A stretch of DNA of 64,000 nucleotides from JASHPR01 sp963833885 (GTDB lineage Bacteria; Actinomycetota; Actinomycetes; Streptosporangiales; Streptosporangiaceae). How positions within the stretch are numbered: position 1 is the first letter of the stretch; each line of letters opens with the position of its first letter. A model generated the notes under the pieces. That model saw only the letters and a list, made by a program, of their open reading frames with translations. It was not told the origin of the DNA and ran no database searches. The DNA is taken from the NCBI GenBank assembly GCA_963833885.1, contig CAWHZU010000007.1, forward strand, positions 1 to 64,000, written 5' to 3'. The position numbers and the translations under genes are program-made. This document shows, in pieces, positions 7,671 through 16,536 of this stretch.

Positions 7671-9616
7671 CATCCGGTCGACCGCCGTGGCAGATCCTGG
7701 GTGACGGCCAGCCCGGCGCCGAGGATGAGCAGGGCCAGCCCGAGCCGGAAGAGGTCGCCGCCGCGAAGGCCGGCCCGGAGCGCACCGAGCCGGCCAAGGC
7801 CGCGGCCGGCGCCGGGCAGGCACCGCCCCGGATGTTGCCCGCAGCGACCGTGACGGCCCGGCCGCCATGGGAGGAGAACCCGGAGGCCGTCTCGTGGCCC
7901 GGCCTCCCCGGCACCGGGCCGAGGCACGCCTCGCCGGTCCTGAGCCTGTCCGCCCGGCTCACCGCGCTGACCCAGCTGATCCAGATTGCGGCAGCCCGTA
8001 CCGGCGCCGGCGGATTCTCCGAGGGCCTGATCCAGGATGCCGAAGACCTGGTCGGGCGGGCCGGTGAGCGGCTGCGGCTGTCGGCCGGGCACACGGTCGC
8101 GGCCCTGGCCGGCGGCACCGGCAGCGGCAAGTCCTCGCTGTTCAACTACCTGGCCGGTGCCGACTTCTCCACCGTGGGCGTGACCAGACCGGTAACCAGG
8201 GAGGCGCACGCCTGCGTCTGGGGCGGGCCGGGCTCCAGGCCGCTGCTCGACTGGCTGAGCGTGCCCCGCAGGTTCCGGTATGCGCAAGGGAGCGAGCTCG
8301 ACGGCGGCGAGGCCTCGCTGAACGGGCTCGTCCTGCTCGACCTGCCGGACCATGACTCGGTCGTGGGCGGCGCATCACATCAGGTCGACAGGCTGATCGG
8401 CATGGCCGACCTCATGGTGTGGGTGCTCGATCCGCAGAAGTACGCGGACGCCGCGGTGCACCGGCGCTACCTCGTGCCGCTGGCCGGCCATTCCGACGTG
8501 ATCGCTGTGGTGCTGAACCAGGCCGACCTGCTCAGCGCCGACGAGGCCGAGGACTGCGTAGGCGACCTGCGCCGGCTGCTGGACTCCGAGGGGCTGCACA
8601 ACGCCGCAGTGCTGGTCACATCCGCGGTCACCGGCGCGGGCATGGACCGGCTTCGCAGCATGCTGGTCCAGGCGGTATCCGACCGGCGGGCCACCAGCGC
8701 TCGGATCTCGGCCGACCTGGACGGCATCGCGGCCGAGTTCGTGCCCTACGCGCAGGAGCAGGGCGAGGGGCAGCGGCGCGGGGCCGCCGCAAACGGGGCC
8801 GGGGCAGCCACCATCGAGGGTGGCACCGATCGGGTGTCGGTAGGCGCCACCGAGCAGCTGGTCGACGCGTTCTCGGGCGCCGCCGGGGTATCGGCCGTGG
8901 CGGATGCCCTGCAGAGCGCGCGCGAACTGCGAGCGGTCGACTACGTCGGCTGGCCGATCGCCTGGTTCGTGGAACGGCTCACCGGCCGCGATCCGGTGCG
9001 CCGGATCCGGCTCGGCAGGCTGTGGGCCGAGCTCAAGAGCATGGCGGCCGGCCCGTCGGGCGCCCAGCAGGCGGACATCGACAGCGCTCTGACCAGGCTG
9101 GCCGACGATGTCGGCGGGCCACTGCCGAAGCCGTGGTCGCAGACGACCCGGGCGGCCCTGCGGTCACGGGCCGAGGAGATCCCGGCTGCGATCGGCACCG
9201 CGATGGGCGAGTCGATCCCTGAGGAAAACAAGATCATGCTGTGGTGGCGGCTCGTCGGCGCGCTGCAGGGGCTGCTGCTCGGTTGCGTCATCGTCAGCGT
9301 GCTCTGGATCGTGGCGCTGACCATCTTCGGCGTCTTCCGTGCCGCCGGAACCGTGCCCCAGCTGTTCGGCGACGCCTCCCTACTTCCCTGGGTTCTCATC
9401 CTGTTCGCGGCGTTCCTGATCCTGGGCTGGCTGACGGCGACCGGGTGCATGAACCTGGTGCGGGCCGCCGCGGCGCGCGAGCGCGAGATGCTGCTCGAGA
9501 CGATGCGCGCCAGGATAGGAGCGGTCGCGCGCGAGATGGTGCTGGCCCCGGCCGAGCAGGAACTTGCCGAGTATCAGCGCTTCCGCGGCGAACTGCGGGT
9601 CGCGGCCGGGGTCTGA
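7667..9616 (+). CDS. Dynamin-like GTPase with C-terminal membrane anchor (DynB-like)
   Basis: 649 residues. The first 100 residues are an acidic, Pro/Ala-rich tail. The P-loop GGTGSGKSS is at about 148, LLDLPDHDSV at about 223 and a G4-like LNQADLL at about 283. Two hydrophobic helices at about 533-556 and 573-592 form a membrane hairpin, followed by a short basic helix. The ATG overlaps the upstream GTPase stop by 4 bases, so the two are made together and probably act as a heteromer. This matches the membrane-bound partner of the Streptomyces DynA/DynB pair. The next gene converges, ending the operon here. Confidence 0.8.
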   Translation: MTSGRPPWQILGDGQPGAEDEQGQPEPEEVAAAKAGPERTEPAKAAAGAGQAPPRMLPAATVTARPPWEENPEAVSWPGLPGTGPRHASPVLSLSARLTALTQLIQIAAARTGAGGFSEGLIQDAEDLVGRAGERLRLSAGHTVAALAGGTGSGKSSLFNYLAGADFSTVGVTRPVTREAHACVWGGPGSRPLLDWLSVPRRFRYAQGSELDGGEASLNGLVLLDLPDHDSVVGGASHQVDRLIGMADLMVWVLDPQKYADAAVHRRYLVPLAGHSDVIAVVLNQADLLSADEAEDCVGDLRRLLDSEGLHNAAVLVTSAVTGAGMDRLRSMLVQAVSDRRATSARISADLDGIAAEFVPYAQEQGEGQRRGAAANGAGAATIEGGTDRVSVGATEQLVDAFSGAAGVSAVADALQSARELRAVDYVGWPIAWFVERLTGRDPVRRIRLGRLWAELKSMAAGPSGAQQADIDSALTRLADDVGGPLPKPWSQTTRAALRSRAEEIPAAIGTAMGESIPEENKIMLWWRLVGALQGLLLGCVIVSVLWIVALTIFGVFRAAGTVPQLFGDASLLPWVLILFAAFLILGWLTATGCMNLVRAAAAREREMLLETMRARIGAVAREMVLAPAEQELAEYQRFRGELRVAAGV

Positions 9617-9650
9617 GCGCCCGCGGTACCTGGGCTCAGGCGGCCCGGGT

Positions 9651-10445
9651 TCACGCGGCACCGGGCAGCAGCCGCGGCTCGATCCGCTCTTCCCTGGCCT
9701 GGCTCTCCTGCCCCGCGCCGTCCTCCTGCCCCGCCCGGCCCACCCGGGCCACGTAGTACGCGCCCTTGCCGCGGACCTCGGACACCGCCTCGACGAACTC
9801 GGTCCCGCGGTAGAGGATGCCGACACCATCGTCGGTCGCGTAACCGGCCGGCAGCTCTCCTGACCCGATGAGCCGCTGGAACAGCGGACGGCGCTGAGCC
9901 TCGGAGTCGTAGTGCACGCCCGCCGCGAACGGCACGAAGGCGAGACCGTTGAAGACCGGCCGCAGGTCGGGCCCGAACGAGTCGGTGGTGCCGCCGACGT
10001 GCCAGCACACCGACCCCGCCGACACCCCGGCCAGCACGACGCCGGCCTGCCAGACCTCGTGCAGCACCTTGTCCAGGCCGTGCAGCCGCCACACCGCCAG
10101 CAGGTTCGCCACGCTGCCGCCGCCGACCCAGACCACGTCCTGCTCGAGCAGCAGCGCGGTGGGATCGGCGACGCTCGGCATCGGGAACAGGTTCAGGTTG
10201 GTGGTGGTCATCCCGGCGGCCTCGCCGGCCTCGGTGAACAGGGCGTTGAACCACTGCTGGTCCCCGCCTGCCGTGCCCACGTGGCAGATCCGCGGCGCCC
10301 GGCCGGTGACACCGGACAGCTCGACCGCGTACTGGATGAGGGGGGCGAACTCGAACATCGTGCGCGACCCGCGGCGGAAGCCGCCCGAGGTCGCCAGGAT
10401 CGTGGGTTCTGAGGCTGGCACCCCACGAATGTACCCAAATGCCAC
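9651..10445 (-). CDS. Peptidase E / cyanophycinase-like serine peptidase (S51 family)
   Basis: 264 residues. The fold is that of S51 peptidases: VVWVGGGSVANL, then the nucleophile elbow AGVSAGSVCW with the catalytic serine, and later GVHYDSEAQRRP. The family includes Asp-dipeptidase PepE and cyanophycinase. The sequence lacks a signal peptide, so it acts in the cytoplasm. Start is uncertain: GTG 10445 is in frame, but GTG 10421 (VPASEP) is close to the usual beginning of homologues and neither has a strong ribosome site. The C-terminal 30 residues are charged and Gln/Glu-rich. It stands alone, convergent with the GTPases and divergent from the HtrA-like gene. Confidence 0.8.
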   Translation of the reverse strand: MAFGYIRGVPASEPTILATSGGFRRGSRTMFEFAPLIQYAVELSGVTGRAPRICHVGTAGGDQQWFNALFTEAGEAAGMTTTNLNLFPMPSVADPTALLLEQDVVWVGGGSVANLLAVWRLHGLDKVLHEVWQAGVVLAGVSAGSVCWHVGGTTDSFGPDLRPVFNGLAFVPFAAGVHYDSEAQRRPLFQRLIGSGELPAGYATDDGVGILYRGTEFVEAVSEVRGKGAYYVARVGRAGQEDGAGQESQAREERIEPRLLPGAA

Positions 10446-10558
10446 CGCGGCGAGAGCGGCGGCCCGCCACCGCGAGCGGGAGGGTAGCCAGCCACGGGGC
10501 GTTGCGTAACGGCCCCTATGCCCGGGGCACTTGTGCCGCCCAGTACTTGCCGCGAATG

Positions 10559-10574
10559 TGTAATGTTGTAATTA
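10559..10574. promoter_or_regulatory. AT-rich direct-repeat motif TGTAATGTTGTAATTA upstream of the HtrA-like gene
   Basis: 16 AT-rich bases 20 bases upstream of the ATG, containing TGTAAT twice at 8-base spacing and ending in ATTACC, so that GTAAT/ATTAC also form an inverted repeat. The same 16-mer with one change occurs at 24891-24906 in front of the second haemoglobin gene. This suggests a shared regulator or promoter class. Confidence 0.5.
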
Positions 10575-10593
10575 CCTGGAACGGGAGGATGAG

Positions 10594-11571
10594 ATGGAAT
10601 CTGGCGAGCTGGACGCGTACTCCCGGGTGGTCTCCGGCGTGGCGGCCGAGCTCACGCCCAAGGTCGCGAGCCTGAGAGTTCCGCAAGGGAGTGGCGGGCG
10701 GGAAGGGAGCGGCGGGCGGGGCAGGGACGGTGCGCGGGGCGGGGAGAGCCTCGGCTCGGCCGTCGTGTTCACCGGCGATGGGTTCCTGCTGACCAATGCT
10801 CACGTCGTGGGGCGTGGCCAGGGCGGGACCGCGCAGTTCTCCGACGGCACGAGTGCCCCGTTCACCGTGGTCGGCGCCGACCCGCTGTCCGATCTCGCTG
10901 TGGTGCGGGCGGGCGGGCCCACGCCGCCGCCGGCCGAGCTCGGCGAGGCGGACAACCTGGTCGTCGGCCAGCTCGTGGTGGCCGTGGGCAGCCCGCTCGG
11001 CCTGGCTGGCTCGGTGACGGCCGGCGTGGTGAGCGCGGTCGGGCGGTCGCTGCCGACCCGCAGCGGGGCGGCGGCGCGGCTGGTCGAGGACGTGATCCAG
11101 ACCGACGCCGCGCTGAACCCCGGCAACTCGGGCGGGGCGCTCGCGGACGCGCACTCGCGCGTGGTCGGAATCAACACCGCGGTCGCCGGGGTCGGCCTGG
11201 GCCTGGCGGTCCCGGTGAACGCCACCACGCGGCGGATCATCTCCGCGCTGATACAGGACGGCCGGGTCCGCCGTGCCTATCTCGGGATCGTCAGCACGCC
11301 CGAGCCGCTGCCCGCTCCGCTGCAGGAGCGGTTCGCGCGGAAGAGCGGGCTCCGGGTAGCCGAGGTTGTCGCGGACGGGCCGGCCGCCCGGGCCGGGCTG
11401 CGCACCGGTGACCTGCTGATCAGCGCGGGCGGGCAGCCGGTGCAGAAGGCGCAGGACCTGCAGCGGCTGATGTTCAGCGAGGCGATCGGGCGGCCGCTGG
11501 CGATCACGGTCATGCGCAACGGCGCGCTGGTGGACGTGATCGCCCAGCCGTCGGAGCTGGTCGCGGCCTGA
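10594..11571 (+). CDS. HtrA/DegP-like trypsin-family protease with PDZ domain, no signal peptide
   Basis: 325 residues from ATG 10594 with GGGAGG upstream. The catalytic triad is readable: His in LLTNAHVV (about 66), Asp in LSDLAVVR (about 98) and Ser in NPGNSGGAL (about 176). A single PDZ domain occupies about 235-320 (SGLRVAEVVADGPAARAGL). Typical HtrA proteases of this length have an N-terminal membrane helix or export signal. Here the chain starts MESGELDAYSRVV and a Gly/Arg-rich linker leads directly to the protease, so it looks cytoplasmic. The role is presumably quality control of damaged proteins. It is transcribed alone; a 38-base duplication covers its stop codon. Confidence 0.88.
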   Translation: MESGELDAYSRVVSGVAAELTPKVASLRVPQGSGGREGSGGRGRDGARGGESLGSAVVFTGDGFLLTNAHVVGRGQGGTAQFSDGTSAPFTVVGADPLSDLAVVRAGGPTPPPAELGEADNLVVGQLVVAVGSPLGLAGSVTAGVVSAVGRSLPTRSGAAARLVEDVIQTDAALNPGNSGGALADAHSRVVGINTAVAGVGLGLAVPVNATTRRIISALIQDGRVRRAYLGIVSTPEPLPAPLQERFARKSGLRVAEVVADGPAARAGLRTGDLLISAGGQPVQKAQDLQRLMFSEAIGRPLAITVMRNGALVDVIAQPSELVAA

Positions 11572-11640
11572 CGTCCTGCCTGCCCCTTCCCGCAGGCGCG
11601 GTGGCCTGACGTCCTGCCCGCCCCTTCCCGCAGGCGCGGG
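11565..11640. repeat. 38-bp tandem duplication over the 3' end of the HtrA-like gene
   Basis: Two adjacent 38-base copies (11565-11602 and 11603-11640), nearly identical. The first contains the TGA stop of the protease gene. A GC-alternating tail follows. The duplication changes only the 3' untranslated sequence. Confidence 0.9.
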
Positions 11641-11852
11641 CGCGGGCGCGCATCATCTCACACGGCGGGCCCGGTGCTGGCCGGTCATCCACAGGCGGGC
11701 GGTCCCGGCGTGCGCTATCCACAGGGCCGTAGTTCGCGGCTGCCTGTCGGCGCCGGGCCGGCGACGTTGGTAGGCAGCCCGGCGGCGTGCTGCCGCCGTG
11801 GCGGCAGCCGAGCGCAACCGGCGCCGGCGCAGCAGAGCCCAGGAGGATCGTC

Positions 11853-12482
11853 ATGTTCAATGAGGCGCAATTGAGCGTGGTCGGCTACGTGGCCAGCGAG
11901 CCCGAGTTCAGCAGGGTCGGCAACAACATCCCGAAGCTCACGATGAAGGTGGCCTGGACCACCCGCCGCAGGGAATCGTCCAGCGGCGAATGGGTCGACG
12001 GCAACACCTCGTTCGTGCGCGTGACCTGCTGGCGCAGGCTCGCCGACAACCTCGCCACCTGCCTGCGCAAGGGTGACCCGGTACTGCTCAGAGGGCGGCT
12101 TGACGTGCGCCCGTTCACCGGCAAGGACGGTGTGCGCCGGGTCTCAGTTGACGTCGAGGCGAGCCACCTCGGGCACGACCTGAGCCGCGGTGTTGCGGGC
12201 TTCCGGCGGGTCTGGGAGACCACCGGCAAGACCGCGGAGGAGGCGGCGGTGGCCGAGAACGGCGCTGGCCACTCGGACGGGGACGGTTCCGCTAACGGTG
12301 AAGCGCTTGTGCCCGCCCTGGCCGGCGGTCCGGTCCCGGTCCCGGCCAGCGGATGGGCCGACGGCTCGGCCGGTGACCTGGGCAACGGCTCGGCCGGTGA
12401 CCCGGCCGACGAGGACATCTTCGACGACGGCGCTATCGAGGCGCTGGCCGAGGATTCCGGCACCGTCGCGACTCCGTCCTGA
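11853..12482 (+). CDS. ssb: Single-stranded DNA-binding protein
   Basis: 209 residues from ATG 11853, preceded by AGGAGG 6 bases upstream. An OB fold fills the first 110 residues (LSVVGYVASEPEF, VRVTCWRRLADN, GDPVLLRGRLDVR). The tail is long, acidic and Gly/Ala/Asp-rich. SSB coats single-stranded DNA in replication and repair, and its last residues usually recruit partner proteins through a DDDIPF-type tip. Here the end is EDSGTVATPS, without that tip, suggesting a paralogue of the main replicative SSB. EttA follows 30 bases later, an adjacency seen in other actinobacteria. Confidence 0.9.
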   Translation: MFNEAQLSVVGYVASEPEFSRVGNNIPKLTMKVAWTTRRRESSSGEWVDGNTSFVRVTCWRRLADNLATCLRKGDPVLLRGRLDVRPFTGKDGVRRVSVDVEASHLGHDLSRGVAGFRRVWETTGKTAEEAAVAENGAGHSDGDGSANGEALVPALAGGPVPVPASGWADGSAGDLGNGSAGDPADEDIFDDGAIEALAEDSGTVATPS

Positions 12483-12512
12483 CCGCCGGTCAGCTGGCCG
12501 TAGGCTGAACAC

Positions 12513-14177
12513 ATGCCCGAGTTCATTTTTCAGATGCGCGCTGCCCGGAAGTCGTACGGCGACAAGGTAGTGCTTGACGACGTGACCCTTGCCTTCCTGC
12601 CCGGCGCCAAGATCGGCGTTGTCGGGCCCAACGGCACCGGCAAGTCGACCCTGCTGCGGATGATGGGCGGCAAGGAGCAGCCATCGAACGGCGAGGCGCG
12701 GCTGATGCCCGGGTTCACGACTGGGCTGCTGGATCAGGAGCCGGAGCTCGACGAGACCAAGACGGTGCTCGGCAACGTCGAGGACGGCGTCGCCGAGACC
12801 AAGGCTCTGCTGGACCGATACAACGAAATCGCCGAGCTGATGGCGACGGATTACTCCGACGCGCTGCTGGAGGAGATGGGCAAGCTGCAGGAGCAGCTTG
12901 ACCACCGGGAGGCATGGGACCTGGACAGCCAGCTGGAGCAGGCGATGGACGCCCTGCGCTGCCCGCCGCCGGACGCCGCGGTGAACGTGCTGTCCGGCGG
13001 CGAGAAGCGGCGAGTGGCGCTGTGCAAGCTGCTGCTGCAGCAGCCGGACCTGCTGCTGCTCGACGAGCCGACCAACCATCTGGACGCCGAGAGCGTGCAG
13101 TGGCTCGAGCAGCATCTGGAGAAGTACCCGGGGACGGTGGTCGCGGTCACCCACGACCGGTACTTCCTCGACAACGTTGCGGGCTGGATCCTCGAGCTCG
13201 ACCGCGGCCATGCCTACCCGTACGAGGGCAACTACTCGACGTACCTGGAAACGAAGGCGTCGCGGATCAAGGTCGAGGGCCAGAAGGATGTCAAGCGGCG
13301 CAAGCGGCTGGAGGACGAGCTGGAGTGGGTCCGGTCCAGCCCCCGGGCTCGCCAGGCCAAGAGCCGGGCGAGGCTGCAGCGCTACGAGGAGATGGCCGCC
13401 GAGGCCGACAAAAACCGCAAGCTGGACTTCGAGGAGATCCAGATCCCGCCGGGCCCGCGGCTGGGCAGCCAGGTCGTCGAGGTCAGTGACCTGTCCAAGG
13501 GCTTCGGCGACCGGATGCTGATCGACGGGCTGAGCTTCAGCTTGCCGCCGAACGGGCTGGTCGGTGTCATCGGGCCCAACGGTGTCGGCAAGACCACCCT
13601 GTTCAAGATGATCATCGGCGAGGAGCAGCCGGACAGCGGCACGATCCGGATCGGCGAGACCGTCCGCGTCGCCTACGTCGACCAGCTTCGGTCCGGGATC
13701 GACCCCAACAAGAACGTGTGGCAGGTCATCTCCGACGGCGAGACGTCCATCAGGGTCGGCAACACCGAGATCCCCAGCCGCGCCTACGTGGCCGCGTTCG
13801 GGTTCAAGGGACCCGACCAGCAAAAGCCGGCCGGGCTCATGTCCGGCGGCGAGCGCGGCCGGGTCAACCTCGCGCTGACCCTGAAGCAGGGCGGCAACCT
13901 GCTGCTGCTCGACGAGCCCGCGAACGACCTGGACGTGGAGACCCTGTCGTCCCTGGAGAACGCGCTGCTCGAGTTCCCGGGCTGCGCGGTGATCACCAGC
14001 CATGACCGCTGGTTCCTGGACCGGATCGCGACCCACATCCTGGCCTGGGAAGGCGGCTCGAACTGGTTCTGGTTCGAGGGCAACTTCGAGTCGTACGAGA
14101 AGAACAAGATCGAGCGCCTTGGCGCCGAGGCAGCCCGGCCGCACCGCGTCACCTACCGCAAGCTCACCCGCGACTGA
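12513..14177 (+). CDS. ettA: ABC-F translational throttle ATPase EttA
   Basis: 554 residues, the normal length of EttA. Two ATPase cassettes without membrane domains: Walker A GPNGTGKST (about 39) with signature LSGGEKRR (about 159), and GPNGVGKTT (about 353) with signature MSGGERGR (about 443). Both are followed by LLLLDEP Walker B segments. The interdomain linker contains the charged P-site tRNA interaction region (RKRLEDELEWVRSSPRARQ). EttA binds the ribosomal E site and gates the first peptide bond according to energy charge. It follows ssb closely and may share its transcript. The gene is intact. Confidence 0.95.
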   Translation: MPEFIFQMRAARKSYGDKVVLDDVTLAFLPGAKIGVVGPNGTGKSTLLRMMGGKEQPSNGEARLMPGFTTGLLDQEPELDETKTVLGNVEDGVAETKALLDRYNEIAELMATDYSDALLEEMGKLQEQLDHREAWDLDSQLEQAMDALRCPPPDAAVNVLSGGEKRRVALCKLLLQQPDLLLLDEPTNHLDAESVQWLEQHLEKYPGTVVAVTHDRYFLDNVAGWILELDRGHAYPYEGNYSTYLETKASRIKVEGQKDVKRRKRLEDELEWVRSSPRARQAKSRARLQRYEEMAAEADKNRKLDFEEIQIPPGPRLGSQVVEVSDLSKGFGDRMLIDGLSFSLPPNGLVGVIGPNGVGKTTLFKMIIGEEQPDSGTIRIGETVRVAYVDQLRSGIDPNKNVWQVISDGETSIRVGNTEIPSRAYVAAFGFKGPDQQKPAGLMSGGERGRVNLALTLKQGGNLLLLDEPANDLDVETLSSLENALLEFPGCAVITSHDRWFLDRIATHILAWEGGSNWFWFEGNFESYEKNKIERLGAEAARPHRVTYRKLTRD

Positions 14178-14192
14178 CCCGCCGCGTGCGGG

Positions 14193-14714
14193 TCAGTATC
14201 CGTATCCGCCGCTGCCGGAGCCGGTGGACTGGCTGGAGGCCGGTGCCGCCGCGCCGGAGGCGGTGACGTCGTGCCACAACCCGCCCGAGGCGTTCAGGTT
14301 GTTGCCCTTGTCCTGCCCTGGCGCGGTGTCGCCCTTGTAGGTGTAGAGCGGATGCCCGTCGTAGGTGGCCTGTACGGTGCCGTCCGCCCGGGTGATCGTG
14401 GCGAGCTTGCCGGTGACCCCGGACCCGGCGGTGGCCGGTCCCTTCACCGGCGGCCAGAACGTGGCGCACTGGCCGTTGCACTTGGACGTGGTTGAGGTGT
14501 CCGGGGCGAACCAGTACAGCGTGAAGCCCTTGGCATTGGTCAGCACGGTGACCCCGCCGATCGTCGTGGTCTTCAGCACGCTCCCGCTCGCCGCGGGCGC
14601 GTTCGACGTCGTGGCGGCGGGCGCCGCCGCGCCGGTCGAGCTAGACGAGCCGCATGCCGCGATCATCAAAGCGGCGGCTGCCAGCCCGACCGGTGCCAGC
14701 CATCTCTTGCTCAT
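14193..14714 (-). CDS. Lipoprotein with secreted COG4315-type repeats
   Basis: 173 residues. A signal sequence with lipobox (ALMIAAC) is followed by a Ser/Ala/Thr linker. Two copies of the 'secreted repeat of unknown function' follow: LTNAKGFTLYWFAPD with CNGQCATFWPP, then ATYDGHPLYTYKGD. The cysteines in CNGQC are typical of the first repeat. The C-terminus is a short Gly/Tyr tail. Such lipoproteins are common in actinobacteria and are anchored to the outer face of the membrane; their biochemical role is not established. It converges with ettA (15-base gap). Confidence 0.87.
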   Translation of the reverse strand: MSKRWLAPVGLAAAALMIAACGSSSSTGAAAPAATTSNAPAASGSVLKTTTIGGVTVLTNAKGFTLYWFAPDTSTTSKCNGQCATFWPPVKGPATAGSGVTGKLATITRADGTVQATYDGHPLYTYKGDTAPGQDKGNNLNASGGLWHDVTASGAAAPASSQSTGSGSGGYGY

Positions 14715-15064
14715 TGCACCCCAATCACGCAGGAATCAGATCCCTTAACCTGCCTCACGTAGCCGCGGCGCCATTCGTTCACGCGTCAGCACCTGCAGGC
14801 CGGTGGCGGCGAGGCCGACGACCAGGCCGGTCCGGAAGTTTGTCTGGTGTTCACCGCCGGGACTGAACCGGCCGGGCGGCCGGCACGTGGTTGAGAGTGT
14901 CAGGCGGACCGCACCATTCCCCCCGCAGTGCGCTGCCGCCGGCATGGCTGTCGCGACGGCCCGAGCGGGGAGGGCGCCATGCGGTTAGCGACGAGCATCC
15001 ACTCTGTCTTCCTCTGTGAGCCTGGCCGGACGCGGCGGGCGATCTCAGATGTCAGGAGGACATC
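14715..15064. other. Intergenic region between two divergent exported-protein genes
   Basis: About 350 bases with no supported gene. A small perfect hairpin (CCGGCCG / CGGCCGG) lies at 14868-14883. A leftward open frame at 14745-14945 ends in a plausible helix but has no ribosome site and was not accepted. The region should contain promoters for both flanking genes. Confidence 0.5.
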
Positions 15065-16270
15065 ATGCAGCATGCTCAATCGCGCGCAGGTTTAAGACGG
15101 TGGATGGGTCGGGGCTCCCTGGTGGCGCTGGCGGGCCTGGCCGTGTTCGGGGTTTCACCCGCGCTGCCGGCGCTGGCGGCCTCGTGGTCGTCGCCGGTCA
15201 CGCTGCCGGGGCCGTGCGGCAGCTCGGTGGCGGTCGACCAGGCCGGGGCCATGGCGGCCGGCGGGACCTTCACGGCCTCCAACGGCACCCTGCAGGTGGA
15301 GGTGTGCACTAGCACGAACGGGACGACCTGGCAGGCAACGGACCTGGGCCCGGGCGGGGGCATTGTCGTGGCGGTTACCCCGGCCGGGCAGACGGTGGCG
15401 CTGTGGGAGTCGACCGGCAGCACCGCGCTGGAGGCTGCCGTGCATCCGGCCGGCGGCAGCTGGGGTGCGCCCGTGACCCTCAGCACCTCAGTGGGCGGCG
15501 GGCTGGTGCTCGGCGCGGATGGCTCCGGGAACGTCATCGCCGGCTGGGTCGCGTCCGGCGGCACCGTCACCGACGCGGTTCTGCCGGCTGGCAGCAGCAG
15601 CTGGGGGCCGGCCACGGCGCTGTCGACCGAAAACGATCAGGGCGTGGCGCATGACATCAGCATGGCCGTCAACTCGGGCGGCGGCGCGATCATCATGTTC
15701 AACGGAGGGCTCAACAACCTGTGGGCCATCTCCGGCACCGTGACCGGCGGTTTTTCCGCCCCGGTCGAGGTGGCCTCCGGAGCCGGATCTCACAGTTACA
15801 TCCGGAGCGGGACCTCGGCGGTCGCGCTCAACAACGCCGGGGAGGCGTCGGTCGCCTGGTCGGTGCTGGACGGCCAGACCGGATTGCTGACCCGGTCCCC
15901 GTCCGGGACCTGGGGCGACACGATAGTGAACGCCCGGACCGCCCCCGCGGTTCCGGTGTCCACCGCGATCGACGGGGCCGGGAACGCGATCGCCGTGTTC
16001 GGCTCGTCGTACTCCTGGCACCTGGCCGGGGGCAGCTGGCAAACGGCCGCGGCGCTGCCGTCCGGATCATCGGGCGGGCTGGCCGTCGCCGACCAGGCCG
16101 GCATCTTCGTCTACGCCAACACCGCCGGCGACGCGTTCACTTTCACCGCCGGCGCCAGCAGCTTCGGCACCGGCAGCGGATCACTAGGCAGCCTGGGCGG
16201 TCTGAAGATCGTCCCTGGCAAGGCCGTCATGCTGGCCGCCGACGCCGTATTTACCGAGCCCGTGAGCTGA
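15065..16270 (+). CDS. Secreted protein with beta-propeller-like repeats, unknown function
   Basis: 401 residues. ATG 15065 follows GGAGG by 5 bases. A signal peptide runs to about residue 38 (basic start, then GSLVALAGLAVFGVSPALPALA with an Ala-x-Ala cleavage site). The mature part consists of repeats of about 45-50 residues with the rhythm WSSPVTL ... VAVDQAGAMAAGG, SWGAPVTL ... GADGSGNVIAGW, SSWGPATAL ... and so on. This suggests a beta-propeller built of sheet repeats. There are no catalytic motifs, sortase signal or C-terminal anchor, so it is probably released. A hairpin at 16360-16402 may terminate transcription. Confidence 0.75.
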   Translation: MQHAQSRAGLRRWMGRGSLVALAGLAVFGVSPALPALAASWSSPVTLPGPCGSSVAVDQAGAMAAGGTFTASNGTLQVEVCTSTNGTTWQATDLGPGGGIVVAVTPAGQTVALWESTGSTALEAAVHPAGGSWGAPVTLSTSVGGGLVLGADGSGNVIAGWVASGGTVTDAVLPAGSSSWGPATALSTENDQGVAHDISMAVNSGGGAIIMFNGGLNNLWAISGTVTGGFSAPVEVASGAGSHSYIRSGTSAVALNNAGEASVAWSVLDGQTGLLTRSPSGTWGDTIVNARTAPAVPVSTAIDGAGNAIAVFGSSYSWHLAGGSWQTAAALPSGSSGGLAVADQAGIFVYANTAGDAFTFTAGASSFGTGSGSLGSLGGLKIVPGKAVMLAADAVFTEPVS

Positions 16271-16330
16271 CCTGAAGGCCCGGTTGGCCTGAATGGTTCA
16301 CTGAACTGAAGGCTCGGTCTGAATGATTTA
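16271..16330. repeat. Imperfect direct repeat after the secreted-protein gene
   Basis: CTGAAGGCCCGGTT...CTGAATGGTT is repeated about 35 bases later as CTGAAGGCTCGGT...CTGAATGATT. No function is evident. Confidence 0.5.
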
Positions 16331-16359
16331 ACCGCAGCTGTTGAGCCGTGGAGCCGTTC

Positions 16360-16402
16360 CTGACCTCACCTCGGGTTCCCTTGGGGTGGGGGTGAGGTCA
16401 GG
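16360..16402. terminator. Strong hairpin, probable transcription terminator
   Basis: A perfect 12-base inverted repeat (CCTGACCTCACC / GGTGAGGTCAGG) with a 19-base loop lies between the converging secreted-protein and haemoglobin genes. It has no T-tract, as is common for actinobacterial terminators. Confidence 0.65.
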
Positions 16403-16462
16403 AATCCGGCGGATCCGCCCAAGCCTCCGCCCACCGTGGCCGACGGCATGAACCAGCTGGGG

Positions 16463-16512
16463 CATCGATGTACGAGAGGGCTTGCTCTATGCCGCCCGGC
16501 GGTACATCGATG
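16463..16512. repeat. Long inverted repeat with CATCGATGTAC arms
   Basis: Perfect 11-base arms (16463-16473 and 16502-16512) flank a 28-base centre, just beyond the 3' end of glbO. The right half resembles a sequence at 63481-63514 (25 of 34 positions, including an identical 13-base end GCGGTACATCGAT). Confidence 0.6.
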
Positions 16513-16536
16513 AAGGCCCGGAGCGGCGGAGCGGGG

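Noticed and set aside
14745..14945. Leftward 66-codon frame ending in a helix-like segment
   Set aside because: No ribosome site, atypical composition in its first half, and no link to neighbours; could be a gene remnant but is not supported.
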